Part shown: positions 1-5,287 of the stretch, in pieces
How the letters are laid out: each line of letters opens with the position of its first letter
Position numbering within the stretch: the first letter of the stretch is position 1
From: CAYGWP01 sp964353455
GTDB taxonomy: Bacteria; Planctomycetota; Phycisphaerae; FEN-1346
Direction of reading: 5' to 3'
Length of the DNA stretch: 5,619 bases
Assembly (NCBI GenBank): GCA_964353455.1
Contig: CAYGWP010000296.1
Location: 1-5,619 of the forward strand
Translations under genes and position numbers: made by a program
The notes under the pieces: generated by a model
What the model was told of the DNA's origin: nothing
The model's input: the letters and a program-made list of their open reading frames with translations, nothing else
Databases searched by the model: none

Positions 1-333
1 GTAGCCGGTCGCCTTACCGCAGAGTTCGGCCATCATGAGCCGCAGGTCGGCCCCGAGCGCGATGCAGTGGCCGTGGCCGCGGTGCGTGCTCGTGGCGTAG
101 TCGCGCTCGGTGATGGCAGAGCAGGCGCCGACGGCGACGGCTTCCTGGCCGGCATAGACGTGGCTGGCGCCTTGGAGGACGTTGCGCGCCAGGAGTTCGA
201 AGACCTTGTCCTCGAACGCGCGGATTTCCATCATGCGCCTGAGGAGGCCGATCTTGGCGTCGGCCGTCAGGCCGCCGCCCTTGGCGGCGACGGGCTTCGC
301 GCGCTTGCGTGCAACTTCTTTTATTTTGGCCAT
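1..333 (-). CDS. Thiamine-diphosphate dehydrogenase E1 component, alpha subunit (pyruvate/acetoin type), N-terminal part
   Basis: The first 111 codons are present and the gene runs off the left edge of the window. The family decarboxylates a 2-oxo acid (pyruvate) or cleaves acetoin with thiamine diphosphate, as an alpha2beta2 E1 that feeds a lipoyl E2. Visible signatures are LLRRMMEIRAFEDKVFELL (about 30-48), SHVYAGQEAVAVG (57-69), STHRGHGHCIALG (82-94, the conserved HRGHGH segment near the cofactor) and MMAELCGKATGY (100-111). A basic, Lys/Ala-rich leader of about 20 residues precedes the fold. The ATG at 333 is set by an AGGAG six bases upstream. The beta subunit and E2 would be expected further left, outside the window. 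Pyruvate, acetoin and branched-chain 2-oxo acid enzymes cannot be told apart here; the MAELxGKATG segment favours the pyruvate/acetoin group, so pdhA or acoA would fit, but I assign no symbol. Confidence 0.9.
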   Translation of the reverse strand, partial: MAKIKEVARKRAKPVAAKGGGLTADAKIGLLRRMMEIRAFEDKVFELLARNVLQGASHVYAGQEAVAVGACSAITERDYATSTHRGHGHCIALGADLRLMMAELCGKATGY

Positions 334-339
334 ACGAAA

Positions 340-344
340 CTCCT
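340..344 (-). promoter_or_regulatory. Ribosome binding site of the E1 alpha gene
   Basis: On the minus strand AGGAG lies six bases before the ATG at 333. This is the second-best Shine-Dalgarno match in the window after that of ctp, and it fixes the start codon. Confidence 0.8.
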
Positions 345-359
345 AACGCGCTCCTGCAA

Positions 360-513
360 GTACCTGTTTAGCGTGACGCAGTTCACCCCTCTCCCCTCGC
401 GGGAGAGGGGATGGGGGTGAGGGGACGAGCCACGGCAACCCCTCACCCGGCCTTCGGCCACCCTCTCCCGCAAGGGGAGAGGGTTAACGGCACGGCACAT
501 GCTAAACACGTAC
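360..513. repeat. Inverted-repeat framed element with internal hairpins (element A)
   Basis: The ends 360-375 and 498-513 are inverted copies of each other, with 14 of 16 bases matching (consensus GTACNTGTTTAGCNTG). Between them lie three hairpins: a 10-bp stem 386-395/401-410 with a 5-base loop, a 10-bp stem 415-424/439-448 with a 14-base loop, and a 9-bp stem 461-469/475-483 with a 5-base loop. The first and third hairpins are inverted relatives of one another (CCCTCTCCC / GGGAGAGGG), so the whole block is roughly palindromic. The CCCTCTCCC-type hairpin is a widely dispersed intergenic sequence in many bacterial genomes, from general knowledge. There is no open reading frame worth calling. 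The element lies in the 5' leader of the E1 alpha gene, downstream of its proposed promoter, so it would be transcribed into that leader. Confidence 0.8.
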
Positions 514-530
514 CATTGCAAGGGGGCGGC

Positions 531-559
531 ATTATAAACGCAACGCCTGGGGCACGCAA
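531..559 (-). promoter_or_regulatory. Predicted sigma70-type promoter for the E1 alpha gene
   Basis: On the minus strand, TTGCGT (554-559, 3 of 6 to consensus) is followed after 17 bases by a perfect TATAAT (531-536). The -10 box overlaps the TAA stop codon of nnrD (532-534), so the promoter sits at the very end of the upstream gene. The implied start of transcription is near 524, giving a leader of about 190 bases that contains the hairpins of element A. This is read from the sequence only; the -35 match is weak. Confidence 0.5.
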
Positions 560-1380
560 CCCAGGATGTCGATGGCCGTAAGGCCCAATATCCCCTGTTT
601 CTCGGCCGCAAGGTCCCCTGCCCGGCCGTGCGCCCAGACCGCCAGGACGGCGGCCTCGAACGGCGGCATGCCCGCGGCGATGAGGGCCGCAAGGAGGCCC
701 GTCAGCACGTCCCCCGCGCCGGCGGTGGCCATGCCGGGGTTGCCCGTCTCATTAATATAGATGCGTTGACCATCGCAGACGACCGTGCCGCGGCCCTTGA
801 GGACGGCGACCGCCCCGAGTGCCGCAAGGCGCGCCGCCGCCCCCTCGCGGTCGGCCTGCACCTCTTTCGGCGTGATGCCCAGCAGCCGCGCCGCCTCACC
901 GGGGTGCGGCGTGACGACCACCGCCGCCTGCCGCTGCTTGAGCGCTGCGCCCGCATGGACCCCGAGCGAGTTCAGTCCGTCGGCGTCAAGGATGATCGGA
1001 ATCGTCGAGTGGGCCAGGGTCGCCAGGACGACGGCCGTCACGCCCTCGGTCTGTCCGAGGCCCGGGCCCATGGCGATCACGTGCCAGCCCTTCGCCATGC
1101 CGAGGACCACCTCGGCGGCATCGCGGGTGATGGAGGCCCCGTCATCGGGCAGCGGCGCGGTGGTGCAGCACGGGGCGAGGCCCGCGACGGTGTCGAGGGC
1201 CGAGTTGGCCGTGGCGATCTTGACGAGGCCCGCCCCGCCGCGCAGCGCGGCATTGCCGGCAAGCGCAGCCGCGCCCGCCATGCCGCGGCTCCCGGCCACT
1301 ACGAGCACGAGGCCCGCCGTGCCCTTGTGGGCGTCGGCCGGGCGCGCCGGGGGTTTAGGAATGTATTGAAAACGCTGCAT
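532..1380 (-). CDS. nnrD: ADP-dependent NAD(P)H-hydrate dehydratase (stand-alone YjeF C-terminal domain)
   Basis: The 282-residue protein belongs to the carbohydrate-kinase-like (ribokinase-fold) dehydratase family. These cytosolic repair enzymes convert the S-form of NADHX or NADPHX back to NAD(P)H, using ADP (ATP in some eukaryotes). Motifs in order: glycine-rich GSRGMAGAAALAGNAALRGG (30-49), GPGLG (105-109), LDADGLN (131-137), VVTPHPGEAARLLG (155-168), LKGRGTVV (194-201), and GNPGMATAGAGDVLTGLLAA (213-232). D224 in GAGD occupies the position of the ribokinase-fold catalytic aspartate, followed by WAHGRAGD (249-256). The length fits the single-domain form. The epimerase domain (NnrE), fused in E. 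coli YjeF, is absent, so it should be encoded elsewhere. The ATG at 1380 is preceded only by a weak purine stretch (GAAGA). The stop is TAA. The gap of 110 bases to larB is nearly filled by an inverted repeat, and I see no separate promoter. Confidence 0.95.
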   Translation of the reverse strand: MQRFQYIPKPPARPADAHKGTAGLVLVVAGSRGMAGAAALAGNAALRGGAGLVKIATANSALDTVAGLAPCCTTAPLPDDGASITRDAAEVVLGMAKGWHVIAMGPGLGQTEGVTAVVLATLAHSTIPIILDADGLNSLGVHAGAALKQRQAAVVVTPHPGEAARLLGITPKEVQADREGAAARLAALGAVAVLKGRGTVVCDGQRIYINETGNPGMATAGAGDVLTGLLAALIAAGMPPFEAAVLAVWAHGRAGDLAAEKQGILGLTAIDILGCVPQALRL

Positions 1381-1402
1381 GGCGATCTTCGCTCAAGAAC
1401 AC

Positions 1403-1480
1403 GTGTGCCACGGCCGGCTTGCCCGGCCGTGCGAAATCAGCGGCGCCAACCCACGGCCGGACAAGCCGGCCGTGGCACAC
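1403..1480. repeat. Long inverted repeat with 29-bp arms (element B)
   Basis: Arms 1403-1431 and 1452-1480 are reverse complements at 28 of 29 positions, with a 20-base loop at 1432-1451. Each arm is itself nearly palindromic (CACGGCCGG ... CCGGCCGTG), so the DNA or RNA can fold either as one long hairpin or as two short ones. The element fills most of the nnrD-larB gap. It is followed by GCGGCTAAC at 1488-1496, whose CTA is the complement of the larB stop codon TAG. There is no T-run on the minus strand after the stem, so it is not a classical intrinsic terminator, though it could still block read-through or protect the larB mRNA end. Confidence 0.85.
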
Positions 1481-1490
1481 AAGGCAGCGG

Positions 1491-2267
1491 CTAACCGGGC
1501 TTACTGCATTCAGGCGCGGCGGCACGCACAATCATACCCGCCAGGTACCCCGCGCCGAAACCGTTGTCGATGTTCACGACGCCGACGCCAGCGGCGCAAC
1601 TATTGAGCATTGTCAAGAGCGGCGCGAGGCCGAAAAAACTCGCCCCGTATCCCACGCTCGTCGGCACGGCGATCACCGGGCAATCGACCAGGCCGCCGAC
1701 GACGCTGGCCAGCGCTCCCTCCATGCCGGCCGCCACGATCACCACCGTCGCCTTCGCCAGGGCCGGCGTGTGGGCAAGAAGCCGGTGGATGCCCGCCACG
1801 CCCACATCGTAGAACGTCTCGGTCCGGCATCCGAGGACCTCGGCCGTGATGCGTGCCTCCTCGGCCACAGGCTGGTCGCTCGTCCCGGCCGAGACGACCG
1901 CCACGAGGCCGCTGAGGGTCCGCGGCCCCTCGCGGCCCTCAAGGACGATGGACCGCGCCGAGGCGTGATACACGGCCTTCGGATGGGCCTTGCGGACCGC
2001 CTCATAGACCGCCGGGTCGGCCCGCGTCGCCAGGATGGTGTGTCCGTGGTCTGCCATGCGGCCGACGATGGCCACGACCTGCTCGGTGGTCTTCCCCGGG
2101 CAGAAGATGACTTCGGGGAATCCGCAGCGGATGGAGCGGTGATGGTCGAGTTTGGCGAAGCCGAGGTCCTCGAAAGGCATGTGGCGCAGGCGGTCTGCGG
2201 CCGCATCGGGCGTGATTCGGCCCTCGCGGACGGCCTTCAAGAGTTCACGCAGCGATTCGTGGTTCAC
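1491..2267 (-). CDS. larB: LarB: pyridinium-3,5-bisthiocarboxylate mononucleotide (nickel pincer) cofactor biosynthesis carboxylase
   Basis: The predicted 258-residue protein is LarB, a PurE-related enzyme. The family carboxylates and hydrolyses nicotinate adenine dinucleotide to pyridinium-3,5-biscarboxylate mononucleotide and AMP, the first step toward the nickel pincer cofactor of lactate racemase-like enzymes. Numbering from the GTG start, visible motifs are LRELLKAVREGRIT (6-19), AKLDHHRSIRCGFPEVIFC (38-56), GKTTEQ (58-63), SAGTSDQPVAEEA (126-138), YDVGVAGIHRL (153-163), VAAGMEGALASVVGGL (178-193), VPTSVGYGASFFGLAPLL (201-218) and NSCAAGVGVVNIDNGFGAG (222-240). C224 sits where the cysteine described as forming the transient adduct is expected. 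I chose GTG at 2267 because LarB proteins begin a few residues before LRELL, and because the promoter at 2299-2327 would place the upstream ATGs (2360, 2300) outside the transcript. Ribosome binding is weak (GAAGGGCAGGG in the leader). LarC and LarE, the later enzymes, are not in the window. Confidence 0.93.
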   Translation of the reverse strand: MNHESLRELLKAVREGRITPDAAADRLRHMPFEDLGFAKLDHHRSIRCGFPEVIFCPGKTTEQVVAIVGRMADHGHTILATRADPAVYEAVRKAHPKAVYHASARSIVLEGREGPRTLSGLVAVVSAGTSDQPVAEEARITAEVLGCRTETFYDVGVAGIHRLLAHTPALAKATVVIVAAGMEGALASVVGGLVDCPVIAVPTSVGYGASFFGLAPLLTMLNSCAAGVGVVNIDNGFGAGYLAGMIVRAAAPECSKPG

Positions 2268-2298
2268 GGTCGGCGCCCTGCCCTTCGTAAAGGGCTGC

Positions 2299-2327
2299 AT
2301 TATAGAGTGGGGGGCGATGGAGGTAAA
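2299..2327 (-). promoter_or_regulatory. Predicted sigma70-type promoter for larB
   Basis: On the minus strand, TTTACC (2322-2327, 4 of 6 to consensus) is followed after 17 bases by a perfect TATAAT (2299-2304). Transcription would begin near 2292, leaving a leader of about 25 bases before the GTG at 2267. This is the strongest promoter candidate in the window and it decides the larB start: the in-frame ATG at 2300 overlaps the -10 box. Confidence 0.6.
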
Positions 2328-2361
2328 GCGTTCGTTTATTGCTCGCGGCAGGTGGCCCAAA

Positions 2362-2389
2362 GTTTGGCCGCGATTGTTTAGCCGCGACT
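2362..2389. repeat. Imperfect 14-base tandem duplication beside element C
   Basis: GTTTGGCCGCGATT (2362-2375) is directly followed by GTTTAGCCGCGACT (2376-2389), identical at 12 of 14 bases. The second copy is the start of the left arm of element C, so the element edge is duplicated in tandem on this side only. Confidence 0.65.
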
Positions 2390-2447
2390 CGAAGAGGAGC
2401 GCGTGTCGCCGTTCGAACGCGCGCTCCTCTCCGAGTCGCGGCTAAAC
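2376..2447. repeat. Long inverted repeat with 28-bp arms (element C)
   Basis: Arms 2376-2403 and 2420-2447 are reverse complements at 27 of 28 positions, around a 16-base loop (2404-2419) that contains the small palindrome GTTCGAAC. The outer ends read GTTTAGCCGCGACTC and GAGTCGCGGCTAAAC. It stands between the tsaD stop codon and the larB promoter, so it may end or protect the tsaD transcript. No T-run follows on the minus strand. Confidence 0.88.
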
Positions 2448-2479
2448 GTGTCACCTCACGTAAGTGATGCAATACGCGC

Positions 2480-3490
2480 CTACGCCCGGGCCTCGATGTC
2501 GAGGCCGGCGAAGAGACCCTCGCGGGCGTAGTGGAACGCGAGGCCGGCGACCATGGCGGCGTTGTCGGTCGAGTAACGCACCTGCGGGATGAAGAGTTCG
2601 AGGCCCGCGGCGGCGGCATCGCGCTGGAACCGTGCGCGGAGTCGCCGGTTTGCCGCCACCCCGCCGCCGACGATGATCCGGTCCACGCCGCGCGCCTCGG
2701 CGGCCTTCAGCGTCTTTCCGACGAGGACATCGACCACGCATTCCTGGAAACTCGCCGCCACGTCGGCGGCCTCCTGCTCCGAGAGGCGGGTCTCGCGCTT
2801 CTTCACATCTGCCCCGTGGCCCCGGACGTGATAGAGGACGGCGGTCTTGAGGCCCGAGAAACTGAAGTCGAGGGAATCGCCCGCGAGCCACGGGCGCGAG
2901 AACCTGACGGCCGCCGGGTTTCCGCGCTCCGCCGCACGGTCGATGCTCGGACCGCCGGGGTACGGAAGGCCGAGGATCGCGGCAACCTTGTCGAAGGCCT
3001 CGCCGGCGGCATCGTCGGTGGTCGCGCCGAGAAGAGAATGCGTCCGCGGGCCCTCGGAGAAGTAGAGGCTCGTGTGCCCGCCGGAGACGATGAGGCTCAC
3101 GCACGGGAACGGCAGGCCGGCGCGCTCGAGGCACGCCGCATAGATGTGGCTTTCTACATGATTGATTCCGACGAGAGGCCGGTCGCGGAGCCAGGCGATG
3201 GTCTTGGCGGCCACCAGGCCCAGCAGGAGCGACCCGATGAGGCCCGGCCGATAGACGGCCGCGACGGCGTCTATCTCATCGAGGCCGACACGGGCCTGCT
3301 CCATCGCCTCCGCGACCACCGGCACAAGGGCCTCAAGGTGCGCCCGGGAAGCGATCTCGGGCACTACGCCGCCATACTTGCGATGGACCTCGACCTGTGT
3401 GGCTACGACGCTGGAAAGGACGCGGCGGCCGTCTTCAACGACCGCCGCGCAGGTCTCGTCGCAGGAGGTTTCGATGCCGAGGATTTTCAT
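2480..3490 (-). CDS. tsaD: tRNA N6-adenosine threonylcarbamoyltransferase TsaD
   Basis: The 336-residue protein is TsaD (Kae1/YgjD/Gcp), which transfers the threonylcarbamoyl group from threonylcarbamoyl-AMP to A37 of ANN-decoding tRNAs, working in bacteria with TsaB and TsaE. The length matches the family. Motifs in order: MKILGIETSCDETCAAVV (1-18), GGVVPEIASRAHLEAL (40-55), PGLIGSLLLG (82-91), NHVESHIYA (110-118) with metal ligands H111 and H115, VSGGHTSLY (135-143), DDAAGEAFDKVA (159-170), YPGGPSIDR (177-185), DFSFSGLKTA (208-217), IIVGGGVAAN (272-281) and YSTDNAAM (306-313), where D309 is the third metal ligand. The glycine normally preceding PGL is arginine here (R81). The stop is TAG. 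The ATG at 3490 has only a distant CAGGG upstream, so expression may be modest or coupled to ctp transcription through the 143-base gap. TsaB and TsaE are not in the window. Confidence 0.97.
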   Translation of the reverse strand: MKILGIETSCDETCAAVVEDGRRVLSSVVATQVEVHRKYGGVVPEIASRAHLEALVPVVAEAMEQARVGLDEIDAVAAVYRPGLIGSLLLGLVAAKTIAWLRDRPLVGINHVESHIYAACLERAGLPFPCVSLIVSGGHTSLYFSEGPRTHSLLGATTDDAAGEAFDKVAAILGLPYPGGPSIDRAAERGNPAAVRFSRPWLAGDSLDFSFSGLKTAVLYHVRGHGADVKKRETRLSEQEAADVAASFQECVVDVLVGKTLKAAEARGVDRIIVGGGVAANRRLRARFQRDAAAAGLELFIPQVRYSTDNAAMVAGLAFHYAREGLFAGLDIEARA

Positions 3491-3518
3491 GCTTAGTAGG
3501 CACCCTGGCGGAAGTCAC

Positions 3519-3546
3519 GCGCGGCGGGTCAGGAGACCCGCCGCGC
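3519..3546. repeat. Perfect 12-bp hairpin upstream of tsaD
   Basis: Arms 3519-3530 and 3535-3546 are exact reverse complements around a 4-base loop (AGGA on the plus strand); the stem is 11 of 12 G+C except for one A-T pair. It lies 28 bases before the tsaD start codon, inside the ctp-tsaD gap. There is no T-run on either side. It could act as a transcription attenuator or as an mRNA-stabilising structure, or simply be another dispersed intergenic palindrome. Confidence 0.8.
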
Positions 3547-3568
3547 TCATGCTTGGCTCACGATTCGT

Positions 3569-3618
3569 CACGGCCGGACAAGTCGAAGACTCGACGCGGC
3601 GAGCCGGCCGTGGCACAC
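3569..3618. repeat. Interrupted copy of the element B arm (element D)
   Basis: CACGGCCGGACAAG (3569-3582) and CCGGCCGTGGCACAC (3604-3618) together match the 29-base right arm of element B (1452-1480) exactly, but are separated by 21 extra bases (3583-3603). The extra piece contains its own small hairpin (GTCGA/TCGAC, 3582-3586/3591-3595). The 9-bp outer stem 3569-3577/3604-3612 is kept. As in element B, it is followed closely by GCGGCTAAC (3619-3627) just beyond the stop codon of the neighbouring gene. Confidence 0.85.
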
Positions 3619-3633
3619 GCGGCTAACTTGGTG

Positions 3634-5229
3634 TCATGCCGCCTTTTTCGCCTCAGCCGGCGGCTTGGGCGCCTCAACCTTGACCGGCTCTTTCTTCAGG
3701 TACTTCTCGATGACCTCCATGCCGCGCATGAGGTCCAGTGCCCGCTGGAGTTGGCGGTCCTCGGGGGGCTGCTTGGCCTTTGCGCCCGCGGCGTCGGCCT
3801 TTCCTGCGCCGGGCTGCTCGTCGGTATCATCCGGCATGACGGGCTCGCCCTTGGGTCGTTCGAGTTTCGGCGATTCGGGCGGTTTCGGGGCCTCGGGCTT
3901 CGGCTTGGCCGGGGGCGTTTCGGGCTTGGGCGTTTCGGGTTTTGGCGTCTCGGGCTTGGGGGTTTCGGTTCTCGGGGCGCCTTCGATCTTCGGCTCTCCC
4001 TCGGTCTTGCCTGCGCCGCCCTTGTGGTGGATGACATCGGCCTCCTGCCGCGTGCGGATGATGGCCACGTACTCCTCGGGCGTCATCGGGACGGCGATGT
4101 CGGGCATGACGCCCCACTCGTCGGTGTCCTTCATGTCCTCATCGCGGTGGATGTTGCGGCCGCTGGGCAGGTAGTACTTCGAGGTGGTCAGTTTCAGGGC
4201 CGCCTTCTCGCCCTCCAGCGGAATGACGTTCTGGACACTCCCCTTTCCGAAGGACCGCTCTCCGACGACGATCGCGCGGTGATGGTCCTGGAGGCACCCG
4301 GAGACGATCTCCGATGCGCTCGCGCTGAATGGGTTGATCATGACCACCATCGGGCAGAAAGGAAGCGTGCCTTCGCGCGTGGCGGTGGCCTCCCAGTAGG
4401 GCGTGGTGCGGCCCTTGGTCTGGACGATGATGCCGTGGTCGATGAACATGTCGCAGACCTCGACGGCCGTCTTGAGGATGCCGCCGGGGTTGAAGCGCAG
4501 GTCGAGGATGAGGCCCTTCATGCCGTCCTTGACGAGTTGGTCGAGCACCTTTCGGAGGTCCGTGGAGGTGGTCTCGGTGAAACTTGCGAGGCGGATGTAG
4601 GCGACCTTACGCTCGGGGTCGATCATGTACTGCCATTGCCCGTCGGCATCGCGATTGAAGCCCTTGACGGTCTGGACCTCGATGATGGCCCTGGTGATCG
4701 TGATCTCCTCGTTCTCGCCGGTCATGTGGTGGACCTTGATGCGGACTTTCGTGCCGGGGTCGCCGGTGAGAAATTTGACGGCGTCTTCGAGGCGCAGGCC
4801 GTCGGCGTTCTTGCCGTCGATCTCCATGATGATGTCGCCTGCCAGGATGCCGGCCCGGTACGCGGGGGTGCCTTCAAGCGGGCTGATGACCGAGAGCATT
4901 CCCCGGCGCATGCCGATCTGGATTCCGATGCCGCCGAACTTGCCGCGCGTTGACTTGTTGAACTCCGCCAACTCCTCCTCCGGAATGTAGTTGGAGAACG
5001 GGTCCAGGCTGCTCAGCATGCCGTTGATGGCGTTCTCGAACATCTTCTTGGTATCGACGCCGCGGACGTACTGCTTCTGGACGAGGCGGACGACCTCGAT
5101 GAAGCGGTTGCACTGGTCGAAGAGTTTGGTGTCGGCGGCTTCCTGCTCGGCGACGGCCTCGAAGGCCCAGATCAGGAGTCCGCCGCTCACCAGGATGAGG
5201 ACCAGCCCTATGAGGTTCCTGCGCGTCAT
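3634..5229 (-). CDS. ctpA: C-terminal processing peptidase, S41 family (CtpA/Prc-like), membrane-anchored with a proline-rich tail
   Basis: The 531-residue serine protease belongs to the Ctp/Prc family, which trims or degrades envelope proteins from their C-termini. An N-terminal hydrophobic segment (about 6-22) after MTRRN is a signal anchor or signal peptide, placing the enzyme outside the cytoplasmic membrane. The order is: dimerisation/helical region 35-92 (LDPFSNYI, 75-82), PDZ domain about 97-182 (FGGIGIQIG, 98-106; AGDIIMEIDG, 130-139), and S41 core about 205-385 with LDLRFNPGG (242-250), NPFSASASEIVSG (299-311) and GERSFGKGSVQ (323-333). The catalytic Ser-Lys-Gln set is inferred as S304, K329 and Q333 from the spacing seen in CtpB. 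After the core, residues 413-463 are Pro/Lys/Glu-rich with ETPKP repeats, then comes a helical segment (488-512) and a Lys/Pro/Ala-rich end. The ATG at 5229 has a GAGGAG seven bases upstream; an ATG at 5236 is too close to that site and out of frame. The stop is TGA. Confidence 0.96.
   Translation of the reverse strand: MTRRNLIGLVLILVSGGLLIWAFEAVAEQEAADTKLFDQCNRFIEVVRLVQKQYVRGVDTKKMFENAINGMLSSLDPFSNYIPEEELAEFNKSTRGKFGGIGIQIGMRRGMLSVISPLEGTPAYRAGILAGDIIMEIDGKNADGLRLEDAVKFLTGDPGTKVRIKVHHMTGENEEITITRAIIEVQTVKGFNRDADGQWQYMIDPERKVAYIRLASFTETTSTDLRKVLDQLVKDGMKGLILDLRFNPGGILKTAVEVCDMFIDHGIIVQTKGRTTPYWEATATREGTLPFCPMVVMINPFSASASEIVSGCLQDHHRAIVVGERSFGKGSVQNVIPLEGEKAALKLTTSKYYLPSGRNIHRDEDMKDTDEWGVMPDIAVPMTPEEYVAIIRTRQEADVIHHKGGAGKTEGEPKIEGAPRTETPKPETPKPETPKPETPPAKPKPEAPKPPESPKLERPKGEPVMPDDTDEQPGAGKADAAGAKAKQPPEDRQLQRALDLMRGMEVIEKYLKKEPVKVEAPKPPAEAKKAA
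3910..3966 (-). repeat. 15-base tandem repeat encoding ETPKP units in ctp
   Basis: Three full ETPKP units (residues 422-436) and a diverged fourth (ETPP) are encoded by tandem 15-base units. The DNA units differ at several third positions, so this is an aged repeat rather than a fresh slippage event. They lie in the Pro/Lys/Glu-rich linker between the protease core and the C-terminal helix and probably form an extended spacer. Confidence 0.8.
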
Positions 5230-5236
5230 TCGTCAT

Positions 5237-5242
5237 CTCCTC
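5237..5242 (-). promoter_or_regulatory. Ribosome binding site of ctp
   Basis: GAGGAG on the minus strand, seven bases before the ATG at 5229. It is the best Shine-Dalgarno match in the window and selects this ATG over the one at 5236, which directly abuts the site. Confidence 0.85.
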
Positions 5243-5287
5243 GCCCGTGCGGGCGCATACCCGTTCCCATGAAAGACAACCAAGGCT

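Noticed and set aside
386..483. Possible CRISPR repeats in the G/C-rich hairpin cluster
   Set aside because: The similar units are inverted rather than direct, there are only two, and there is no regular spacer.
628..1494. Plus-strand open frame opposite nnrD
   Set aside because: Arg/His/Gly-rich product without motifs, fully antisense to nnrD and running through element B.
1419..2381. Plus-strand open frame opposite larB
   Set aside because: Antisense to larB, Arg/His-rich, no ribosome binding site, and it starts inside a palindromic repeat.
2376..2447. Classical rho-independent terminator
   Set aside because: The stem is strong, but no T-run follows it on the minus strand. I therefore list it as an inverted repeat with possible transcript-end function.
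2455..2466. Small palindrome TCAC-GTAA-GTGA near the tsaD stop
   Set aside because: A 4-bp arm with a 4-base spacer is too short to support an operator or terminator call alone.
2531..3496. Plus-strand open frame opposite tsaD
   Set aside because: Antisense to tsaD over nearly its whole length, with a product rich in Arg, Gly and Asp and no family signature.
3397..4953. Long plus-strand open frame of 518 codons opposite ctp and tsaD
   Set aside because: It is antisense to two genes with intact family motifs. Its product is Leu/Arg/Gly/Asp-rich with no recognisable domain, and it crosses the intergenic hairpins; long antisense frames are expected at this GC content.
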